From Acidobacteriota bacterium (lineage in GTDB: Bacteria; Acidobacteriota; Terriglobia; Terriglobales; Acidobacteriaceae): DNA of 64,000 nt. The stretch spans positions 1 to 64,000 of the forward strand of contig JAGWSG010000134.1 of assembly GCA_028876335.1 (NCBI GenBank). Reading direction: 5' to 3'. This document shows, piece by piece, positions 22,332 through 30,231 of this stretch; positions within the stretch are counted from its first letter, which is position 1; every line of letters begins with the position of its first letter. The translations under genes and the position numbers were made by a program. The notes below the pieces were generated by a model, which saw only the letters and a list, made by a program, of their open reading frames with translations, made no database searches and was not told where the DNA came from.

Positions 22332-23291
22332 GTGGAACTGTTTCACGATGTCAACATTGATTGGTTGGGGAAGAAGTGGTATTTCCTTGGCTTTTCCCTC
22401 ATTTTCAGCATTGCCGGCATTATCTCCATGGGATTGCATTGGCAAAAGATCGGTAGCCCAATTCCCTTGGGTGTCGATTTCAAGGGCGGTACGCAGATCG
22501 AGCTTCAATTCAAGCAGACGCCTGATATTCCCCGCATTCGTACCGCATTGGCACAAGCTGGGGTGAATGATGCCCAGATTGTGCGCTACGACGATCCCAG
22601 CCAAAACGAAGTCCTCATTAGTCTGCCGGAACAGCACAATGAGTCCAACCTGGACACGGGTCGGGACCAGGTCTTTACCGCCCTTCAGCAGCACTATGAG
22701 ACCCCGATCGTTCGCAACGTGCAGGTCGTCGGTCCTACCGTGGGCAAGCAACTCCAGAATAAGGCGATCCAGGCCACGCTCTATTCCATGCTGGGCATGC
22801 TCATTTACCTGTGGTTCCGCTTCCAGCTCATCTATGGCGTGGCCGCGGTCGTAGCCTGCTTCCATGACACTTTGATCACCATCGGAGCATTCGCTCTTAC
22901 AGATCGCGAGATGTCGCTGACGGTAATTGCAGCCATTCTCACTCTCGTGGGCTACTCGATGAACGACACAATCGTCGTATTTGACCGAATTCGAGAAAAT
23001 CTGCGCTTGAGCCGCCGTGAAACGCTGCTTGATGTGGTCAATCGAAGCATCAATCAGACACTTAGCCGAACCGTGCTCACCTCGGGTTTGACGTTCCTGA
23101 CCGTGCTGTCACTTTTCATCTTCGGCGGTAAAGTGTTAAATGATTTCTCATTTGCACTTGTCGTAGGTATCCTGATTGGCACATACTCTTCCATTGCGGT
23201 CGCAGCGCCTATGCTCGTCTCTTGGCAACAGTGGAGAGCCGGGAAGGGGAAGTCCGCAGTTTTACCGCCTGCAAAACGGGCTCGTGCCTGA
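22332..23291 (+). CDS. secF: Protein translocase subunit SecF
   Basis: LGVDFKGGTQIELQF, and VGYSMNDTIVVFDRIRENLR. TTG/GTG start region. Confidence 0.95.
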   Translation: MELFHDVNIDWLGKKWYFLGFSLIFSIAGIISMGLHWQKIGSPIPLGVDFKGGTQIELQFKQTPDIPRIRTALAQAGVNDAQIVRYDDPSQNEVLISLPEQHNESNLDTGRDQVFTALQQHYETPIVRNVQVVGPTVGKQLQNKAIQATLYSMLGMLIYLWFRFQLIYGVAAVVACFHDTLITIGAFALTDREMSLTVIAAILTLVGYSMNDTIVVFDRIRENLRLSRRETLLDVVNRSINQTLSRTVLTSGLTFLTVLSLFIFGGKVLNDFSFALVVGILIGTYSSIAVAAPMLVSWQQWRAGKGKSAVLPPAKRARA

Positions 23292-23332
23292 GACGCGAAT
23301 CGCTTTCATCTGCACATTTTTTGCAGCACGTT

Positions 23333-23382
23333 TTGCAAGTGTTAAGGAGTTCTGATATAGGTGTAACACGCTTACGCGTTAC
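23333..23382 (+). promoter_or_regulatory. Putative tonB promoter (TTGCAA-17-TATAGG) with inverted repeat GTAACACG-CTTA-CGCGTTAC
   Basis: -35-like 23333-23338, -10-like 23356-23361, inverted repeat 23363-23382 (7 of 8 paired). Confidence 0.45.
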
Positions 23383-23460
23383 CACTTGGATGCTCTGGAA
23401 CAATCCCCCTCTCCACGGTGTCTAAATCAAAGGTAACGAACACTCGATTCGAGGCTGGTC

Positions 23461-24183
23461 ATGTTTGAAGATTCCACATTTGAATCAAACGGAAAGATTA
23501 AGAGCAAAAGCAAATATTGGATGATGGTGACCTTCATCATCAATGGCTCCATTTTGCTTGTCCTTGTTCTGATTCCGCTGATCTATCCTGAGGCGCTGCC
23601 AAAGGCTGCCATGCTAACGGTTCTCACGGCTCCTCCGCCTCCGCCGCCTCCACCACCACCACCGCCGCCGCCAGAGGTGCATATTGTTCACGTTCAATCT
23701 GAAATGATGAACAATCAGTTGACTGCGCCCACAAAGATTCCCCACGACATCAAGATGGTGGCCGAGAAAGAAGCTCCGCCTTCCAGCTTTGGTGTGGCCG
23801 GTATGGAAGGTCTCGGGGGAGGCAGCGCAGGCGGTGTAATGGGTAGCGTATTTGGAAGCGGAAACGCCCCACAGGTAAAGGCCGCTCCGCCGAAAAAGAT
23901 AACGATTTCAGGCGGCGTTGCCGTCGGCATGTTGATTCAAAGGACTCAACCGATCTATCCGCCGATTGCCAAGGCTGCTCGCGTGCAGGGCACGGTAGTG
24001 CTGCAGGCAAATATTTCTAAGCAGGGAACCATTGAAAACCTCCGTGTGATCAGCGGCCCCGCAATGCTTCAGCAGGCCGCGCTTGATGCCGTGCGGACAT
24101 GGCGCTACAAGCCATATTTGCTCAACGGTGAACCTGTGGAAGTTGAAACCACGGTGAACGTTATCTTCACCTTGGGTGGATGA
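23461..24183 (+). CDS. tonB: TonB-family energy transducer with 14-Pro tract
   Basis: N-terminal TM, poly-Pro linker, C-terminal IYPPIAKAARVQGTVVLQANISKQGTIENLRVISGP...VRTWRYKPYLLNGEPVEVETTVNVIF. Confidence 0.92.
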   Translation: MFEDSTFESNGKIKSKSKYWMMVTFIINGSILLVLVLIPLIYPEALPKAAMLTVLTAPPPPPPPPPPPPPPEVHIVHVQSEMMNNQLTAPTKIPHDIKMVAEKEAPPSSFGVAGMEGLGGGSAGGVMGSVFGSGNAPQVKAAPPKKITISGGVAVGMLIQRTQPIYPPIAKAARVQGTVVLQANISKQGTIENLRVISGPAMLQQAALDAVRTWRYKPYLLNGEPVEVETTVNVIFTLGG

Positions 24184-24188
24184 CCTTC

Positions 24189-24219
24189 GGCCTCTTCCCA
24201 CTTTGCGTGGGAAGAGGCC
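24189..24219 (+). terminator. Strong hairpin between tonB and exbB
   Basis: Perfect 13-bp stem GGCCTCTTCCCAC-TTTGC-GTGGGAAGAGGCC. Only a short T run follows. Confidence 0.6.
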
Positions 24220-24325
24220 ATACTTTTGACCTGAATGCGTATTCCCGTAGAGCCGCATTCCCCAGCAAGCACCCGCCGCCGCGGGTTATGAAGTTTACAA
24301 GAAACTCCTTAGGAGGAACGATTCA

Positions 24326-25066
24326 GTGATTCTCGCTCAGCTCGCACATTTCGCATCTCACACGGTCTCCAGCCTGGCATTTCTTCAGGATGAACAGACA
24401 GTCAGCTTTAGCCCCATGGGCTTGTGGCAACACATGGGATGGCTGGCTAAGGCCGTCGCCATCATCCTGTTCATCGAGTCCATCTGGTCGCTGGCCGTGA
24501 TGATTGACCGTTATCTCTACTTCTCAGCGGCACGTAAGCAGTCGCGTGAGTTCGCCCCCAAAGTTGCTGGCGCTCTGAAGGATTCAAAGCTTGAAGAAGC
24601 CATCAAGATTGCCGATCGCAGCAAGAAGTCGCACCTCGCGGAAGTCGTTACTGCAGGTTTGCAGGAGTTCCGCGCATCCGCCGGCGCAGCGACGGAAAAC
24701 ACCATCGAGAGCTCGCAGCGCGCCCTTGAGCGTGCAGAAGCCATCGTGCATGCAAAGCTCAAGAGAGGCCTTTCAGTTCTCGCTACCATCGGTGCAACGG
24801 CTCCCTTCGTCGGACTTTTCGGAACGGTCGTCGGAATTCTGAACGCCTTCCAGCAGATCGCAACCCAGAAGACCTCTGGTATCGGCGCGGTTGCAGGCGG
24901 TATTTCGGAAGCTCTGGTCACCACGGCTTTCGGACTTCTCGTGGCCATCCCGGCCGTTATGGCCTTTAACTACTTCACCGGGCGCGTCGAAGCATTCGAT
25001 GTCGAGATGGACAACTCCTCGAGCGAGTTGATCGACTACTTCATCAAGCAGAGCGCAAAGCGGTAA
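24326..25066 (+). CDS. exbB: ExbB/TolQ/MotA proton channel protein
   Basis: GLSVLATIGATAPFVGLFGTVVGILNAF...GGISEALVTTAFGLLVAIPAV. Confidence 0.94.
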   Translation: MILAQLAHFASHTVSSLAFLQDEQTVSFSPMGLWQHMGWLAKAVAIILFIESIWSLAVMIDRYLYFSAARKQSREFAPKVAGALKDSKLEEAIKIADRSKKSHLAEVVTAGLQEFRASAGAATENTIESSQRALERAEAIVHAKLKRGLSVLATIGATAPFVGLFGTVVGILNAFQQIATQKTSGIGAVAGGISEALVTTAFGLLVAIPAVMAFNYFTGRVEAFDVEMDNSSSELIDYFIKQSAKR

Positions 25067-25221
25067 CAAAGCGTCTGCGGGTCTGAGCGAGACATTGATC
25101 GCGGGCGGGAATCAACTTAGAATCCTGCCCGCACTTTCCTCCCAGCCCCTGCGTTGGTGTTACTTATGCCCATCCGGAAAGCTTTTCCGGGATTAACTTT
25201 GAAAGGCACGGAGCCCAAACC

Positions 25222-25662
25222 ATGGCAATGGCAGTTCGCAACGAAGGCGCCAAGGTCAATTCCAACATCAATGTGACGCCGATGGTGGACGTGATGCTGG
25301 TGCTGCTAATCATCTTTATGGTCATCACGCCCATGCTTCAGAACAAGGTTCAGATTGACATGGCCAAGGTGAACAACCCAGTCGCAATGCCCGACGCCGA
25401 CAAGGAAGACGCGATCGTTGTGGCGGTTACCCGCGATGGCGGAGTGTACCTGGGTCGTGACAAGATCGCAGTTACTGATCTTGGACCCAAGGTGGCTGAC
25501 AGGCTCGCCGACAAACCGAGCAAGATGATCTATGTCCGCGCAGATGCTCGCGCACAGTTTAGAGCCGTCGAAGACGCGATTGACGCTGTTCGTACAGCTG
25601 GCGTCGATGAGGTCGGTCTTTTGACGCAGAAGAAAGAAGGAAATCTCGCGGGCGAAGAGTAA
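25222..25662 (+). CDS. exbD: ExbD/TolR biopolymer transport protein (copy 1)
   Basis: NSNINVTPMVDVMLVLLIIFMVITP. Confidence 0.94.
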   Translation: MAMAVRNEGAKVNSNINVTPMVDVMLVLLIIFMVITPMLQNKVQIDMAKVNNPVAMPDADKEDAIVVAVTRDGGVYLGRDKIAVTDLGPKVADRLADKPSKMIYVRADARAQFRAVEDAIDAVRTAGVDEVGLLTQKKEGNLAGEE

Positions 25663-25715
25663 GTCCCGACGATTTCCAACCAGCAATTTTTTGAGTTGAA
25701 GAGGAGTTTCAAGCT

Positions 25716-26153
25716 ATGGCAATGACAAGTGGTGGTGGCGGCGGCGGCGCAATGGGCGAAATCAACGTCACCCCGATGATCGATATTTTGCTTGTGCTGC
25801 TGATTATCTTTATGGTCATCGTCCCTGTCACGCCCAAGGGTCTCGATGCGCTTGTGCCGCAGCCGCCCAAGGAAAAGCAGAAACAGCTAAACAATGACCG
25901 TACGATCGTTGTCCAGATCATGTATCGCCCAGGCGCTTCGCCAGCCTACAAGATCAACGACACGGATGTGTCTTATCAGGAGCTTCTGCCGAAACTGACT
26001 CAGATTTACGCGAATCGCGCAGAGCGTGTCATGTTCGTGAGAGGCGATGACGACATCAACTTCTCTTATGTTGCAGATGTCATTGACATCGCGCACGAAG
26101 CGAACGTAGATCACATTGGTATCATGACACCCAAGATCCAACAGGGTCAGTAA
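25716..26153 (+). CDS. exbD: ExbD/TolR biopolymer transport protein (copy 2)
   Basis: MGEINVTPMIDILLVLLIIFMVIVP. Sequence differs from copy 1. Confidence 0.93.
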   Translation: MAMTSGGGGGGAMGEINVTPMIDILLVLLIIFMVIVPVTPKGLDALVPQPPKEKQKQLNNDRTIVVQIMYRPGASPAYKINDTDVSYQELLPKLTQIYANRAERVMFVRGDDDINFSYVADVIDIAHEANVDHIGIMTPKIQQGQ

Positions 26154-26325
26154 CTGAATTCGGGCAGGAGCGGTGAATGATTCTCACAGCTCCTGAGCTT
26201 GAAGAAGCAGCCCACTGAAGACGATGATCCGCTGCGGTATCGGAGCCTCCCTTCCATTGCCGGCAGCAATTTTAGATTCCGGGATTCGCGCCCGCGAGCG
26301 CGTCCTGAAGGAGATGAGGAAGAAA

Positions 26326-27162
26326 ATGAATGGACCCGTACGAATTACGGTTCTCGCGATCGCACTGGGAGGCTTGGTACTCTCCGTCAGTGGGTGCAAC
26401 AAGCTGGCTGCGCGCGACCAGCTGAACAAGGGAGTGGAGTCCTACAAGGCCGCCAAATACGAAGAAGCCATCGGGCACTTCCAGAAGGCAACGGAACTGG
26501 ATCCCACACTCCCCATGGCGAAAACCTACCTCGCCACTGCACTGGCGCAGAACATTGTGCCCGGTCTGGATACCCCGGAGAACCTGAAGAACGCAGATCA
26601 GGCTGTCGAGATTTTCAAGCAGGTTCTGCAGCAGGAACCTAATGACGTCAACAGTCTCAAGCAGATTGCCGGAATTTATTTCAATATCAAGAAATTCCAG
26701 GAAGCCAAGGATTGGCAAAAGAAGGTATTAGCTGTCGATCCCAAGGATCCAGAAGCTGCTTACACCATCGGCGTGATCGATTGGACGCTGGCACATGAAA
26801 ATGTGTTGAAGGCTCTGGCGGCCGTGAATATGAACGATGACGGTGAAGGCAACGTAAAAGCGCCGAAAAAGGTACTTCAGCAGATCAGTGAAGAGAATGC
26901 TCCTCTGGTGGAGGAAGCTCTCCAGTACCTCAATCAGGCAGTTGAAAATCGTGCCAACTACGACGATGCAATGTCCTATCTCAACCTAGTCTATCGCCGG
27001 AAGGCGGATGTGGATTACGCCGATCCCTCCGCAGTGAAGAAGGACGTCGACGCCGCCAAGGACTGGAGCGCGAAGGCAATGGGCGCTCGTAAGGCGAATG
27101 AAGCCAAGAAGAATGCCGGACCTGGTGGAATCACCATGGACTCCAGTGGTCATTTCAAATAG
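26326..27162 (+). CDS. TPR-repeat lipoprotein
   Basis: Lipobox LSVSGC and TPR repeats (AAKYEEAIGHFQKATELDPTLPMAKTYLATAL). ATG 26326 starts the signal peptide. Confidence 0.85.
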   Translation: MNGPVRITVLAIALGGLVLSVSGCNKLAARDQLNKGVESYKAAKYEEAIGHFQKATELDPTLPMAKTYLATALAQNIVPGLDTPENLKNADQAVEIFKQVLQQEPNDVNSLKQIAGIYFNIKKFQEAKDWQKKVLAVDPKDPEAAYTIGVIDWTLAHENVLKALAAVNMNDDGEGNVKAPKKVLQQISEENAPLVEEALQYLNQAVENRANYDDAMSYLNLVYRRKADVDYADPSAVKKDVDAAKDWSAKAMGARKANEAKKNAGPGGITMDSSGHFK

Positions 27163-27189
27163 AACGCGGCTAGATTGCTACTGTTCACA

Positions 27190-27220
27190 GAGAGCCTCCG
27201 CCTGGCGGAGGCTCTCTTTT
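27190..27220 (+). terminator. Intrinsic terminator after the TPR gene
   Basis: GAGAGCCTCCG-cctgg-CGGAGGCTCTC followed by TTTT. Confidence 0.85.
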
Positions 27221-27504
27221 CTGGGTGGTACCATCCCCCGCGAGCGTCTCTTCCGATGGACCTCTGTGCAATTACCTTAACTGACGGTGAGCGAGAAACA
27301 AGGACTGTCAGACCACTATGCCCACCTGGATTGGCATGACCATGTCCTCGCTCAAACTGCAAAAAAGCGATCAGGTTCGGTGTGAATATCGATAAAATCA
27401 CGCAAAAACTTGCACGTTTCAACGCGATTCTGTGCCCGATCGCTGGAAGCTCCATGTCCGTAAATCTATCCTTAAAGTTCTGTAAGTGATTACTTATCAA
27501 TAAG

Positions 27505-27830
27505 TTAATCAAATAAGGGCCTCCCTCAATTTCGCCTGGAATATGTACCGACTCAGGGAGGGGGTGGGTAAGGCTCCGTGATTCTCCAACAAGTAAGAAG
27601 GAAGGCCTCCGTAGTGAAGCCTATTGCCGGAGGACTGCGCCCGAGGGACTCCAGAACCATTGTGCGCTAAAGCGAACAATTGATTGGCAAAGGGAAGTGG
27701 CAAATGGGCAAACGAGCGCGGAGATATGGCCCTGAAGTGATGAAGACGGCTCGAAGCTAAGAAACGACCTCCGCCGGCGAATGCGGAACAGCACAGATCC
27801 CAGATGGAAGTTACTCCATCTGGGATAGAT
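27505..27830. ncRNA. Candidate structured non-coding region between convergent genes
   Basis: No supportable CDS. Stems 27520-27526/27555-27561, 27606-27611/27628-27633, and a perfect 12-bp stem 27797-27808/27815-27826. Confidence 0.3.
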
Positions 27831-27846
27831 AGTGCCTGTTAAGCGG

Positions 27847-28923
27847 CTATTTCCCGCCGTCTTTAAGGATCTGTTCAGCGTAGTAATTTCGTATTTTGGC
27901 CTGGTTCTGCAGAACCTCGAAGTAAGCGTTCTTCAGTAACTGCGCGTGGCTCTGGCGCAAATACTGCCGAATCGACTGCTGCACGCGCGGATCCTTAAGC
28001 TCCCGCTGTCCGGCCGGTTCACGAGAGAAGAGCTTATAAATCACAAACCCCTTGAGGCGCTTGCTCGTTCCAGTGCTGTCGTAAACAGGAATAATGTCGG
28101 TAATATCGCCCGGCTTCAGTTTGCTGATTGCGTTGAAGACATCCGGTTGTGAACGCAGAACTGATTCGCCGACAAATCCCATATCGCCTCCGTTGGAAGC
28201 ATCATTGGGGTTTTCAGAGAAATTCATTGCCACCGCGCCAAAGTCCTCACCGCTGCGCAACCGGTTATAGAGGATCTGAATCTTCTTGCGCGCGTCTGCT
28301 TCGCTTGATGCCTTACTATTCTGCAGGTTGCCGGTAGTTTGCGATGGGCTGGGCGTGACTACAATTTCAGCCAGATGATACTGAGGTTGAATGAAGTTGT
28401 AGTCTGCTTTATGCGCGTTATAGTAGTCGGCGATGTCTGTATCGGAGATGTTGATTTTTGACTCAATCTCCTTGTTCATCAGCTTTTCGTAGGTGAGAGA
28501 ACGCCGAATATCGCGCTTCAGGTCGTCTACCGTCAGGTTTCTCTGCTTCAGCTGCTTGTCCCACTCTTCTTGCGTGAACGGGGCTTTCATATCCGTGAGC
28601 CGCGCGTTCACGTCCTCGTCAGACGCCGCAAGGTGGAGCTTGGCCGCCTGCTGCTGGATGATTTCATCCTGAATCATCTGCTGGAGGACCTTCAGCTTCA
28701 TGATCCTGGCCTGCTCCGGAGTAGGCTCTTCCGGCGTGTCGCCTAGGTTTGCCTTATACAGCCTCTCCACATCGGCCTGCATGATGTTTTTGCCGTTGAC
28801 TGTGGCCATGACATCCGGCCCAGGAGACCGATGGCAACCGCCTATAGTAGCCACAAGCATGGCTGCTATAAACGCATACGAGGCAAATTGGAATCTCTTG
28901 AAAATACGGCAATCGGGCTGCAA
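27847..28923 (-). CDS. SurA/PpiC-like peptidyl-prolyl isomerase lipoprotein
   Basis: ATIGGC lipobox, SurA_N-like region and parvulin core (EIVVTPS...FGAVAMNFSENPNDASNGGDMGFV). Confidence 0.88.
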   Translation of the reverse strand: MQPDCRIFKRFQFASYAFIAAMLVATIGGCHRSPGPDVMATVNGKNIMQADVERLYKANLGDTPEEPTPEQARIMKLKVLQQMIQDEIIQQQAAKLHLAASDEDVNARLTDMKAPFTQEEWDKQLKQRNLTVDDLKRDIRRSLTYEKLMNKEIESKINISDTDIADYYNAHKADYNFIQPQYHLAEIVVTPSPSQTTGNLQNSKASSEADARKKIQILYNRLRSGEDFGAVAMNFSENPNDASNGGDMGFVGESVLRSQPDVFNAISKLKPGDITDIIPVYDSTGTSKRLKGFVIYKLFSREPAGQRELKDPRVQQSIRQYLRQSHAQLLKNAYFEVLQNQAKIRNYYAEQILKDGGK

Positions 28924-29178
28924 CGAATCTTCTCCCAGGGGGCAATCTTGGCCCTAGTCCTTCAGGATAAATCCCTGGGACCGGGTACGGGTACCAAGCC
29001 TCACAATTAGAGCGGTTCCTCAAATACCTTAGACCTTTGAAATTTGTGCGGGGTGGCCATTTCCAGGCGAATCAGCCACTCGTATAAATTCCTTTGGTTT
29101 TGGCAATTCGGGAACCGTTCGAAGGCGACTCCAAGGGGACCGGCAAATAAGTGTCCAGCCGGTCCGTTCTTGCCCAAA

Positions 29179-30114
29179 TCAGCGCCCTTTTGTGGCGGGT
29201 TCAGGAGCCTTTGGATCAGCTGGTGGCTGTTCGCCTGCGGCGCGTAGCGCGCGGTCGATGACCAGCCAAAGCTGTTCCTTTGGAATCGCTCCATTTACCC
29301 TTTCTCCGTCGATGAAAAGTGCCGGCGTGCCGTCCACGCCCAGAGCATCTGCCTCATGAGCAGACTCTTTGATCTTGGTTTCATCCTGCTTTGTAATGCA
29401 TTCGTCGAGCTTGCCACTGTCGAGCTTTGCCTGTGTACCCTGCTCGCGCGCAAGCCGGTCGAGTGTTGAAAAGCTCTTCGCGAGATTGCGATCAGGCCCG
29501 GTAATCTCCTGGCCGTGGCTATGCAGATAGTCGACGTAAGCCCAGTACGCATCGCCACTCTGTGATGCAAGGCAATTCGCGTCCACTGCGGCGTGCATCG
29601 CCCATGGATGCAGATCAGTCAGCGGGTCATCCTTATAGATGAAGCGAACCTTGTCTCCGTAATGCTGCAGAGTGTCCGGGAAGAGCGATTCATGCATGCG
29701 GGCACAGAAGGGGCACTCCAGGTCGTCGAAATTGATGACCGTCACTTTTGCGGCAGGATTCCCACGAATTGGCCGGCCGGAAACATCGATGTTCATGGCC
29801 GGGTTCTTCGTAAGGTCGAAGGTCTCAAGGCGCGCCAGCGTCTTGTCATCCTTGGAAAGCAGGAAGTGAACAACAGTCGATTTCGAGCCCCGACTCAGAG
29901 TCACCGGCAGATCGTCGAATCCCGAGATCTTGCTGGGAGTGCGTGCGCCAATCTGAATCGTAAAATCCTGGGGCACATTGAATTGGCTACGCACCATGAC
30001 CTCAATGCTACGGTGCAATGAGGAGTCATTCGGAACCGCGGTTCCGGGTTGAGCCTTGCATCCAACAGCCAGGCAAAGTGCGAAAAGAAGTGGCCAAATG
30101 TAGTTCTTAGACAA
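29179..30114 (-). CDS. DsbA/DsbG-like thiol-disulfide oxidoreductase
   Basis: Thioredoxin-like DsbA domain with CPFC active site (NFDDLECPFCARMHESLF), and GVDGTPALFIDGERVNGAIP. Confidence 0.87.
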   Translation of the reverse strand: MSKNYIWPLLFALCLAVGCKAQPGTAVPNDSSLHRSIEVMVRSQFNVPQDFTIQIGARTPSKISGFDDLPVTLSRGSKSTVVHFLLSKDDKTLARLETFDLTKNPAMNIDVSGRPIRGNPAAKVTVINFDDLECPFCARMHESLFPDTLQHYGDKVRFIYKDDPLTDLHPWAMHAAVDANCLASQSGDAYWAYVDYLHSHGQEITGPDRNLAKSFSTLDRLAREQGTQAKLDSGKLDECITKQDETKIKESAHEADALGVDGTPALFIDGERVNGAIPKEQLWLVIDRALRAAGEQPPADPKAPEPATKGR

Positions 30115-30231
30115 GCCTGATATTTCCTCTATGCAAAAGGATACTCCACCTGAGCCCCTGTTCCATTCTCAAGCAGGTGGCGCAATACATTACTGATGAG
30201 TGGACGTATGTGGAGGCAAAAGGCAACCGGC

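Noticed and set aside
27509-27703. 64-aa minus-strand ORF in the 27.2-27.8 kb gap
   Set aside because: No RBS or family signal; the interval is better described as structured non-coding DNA.
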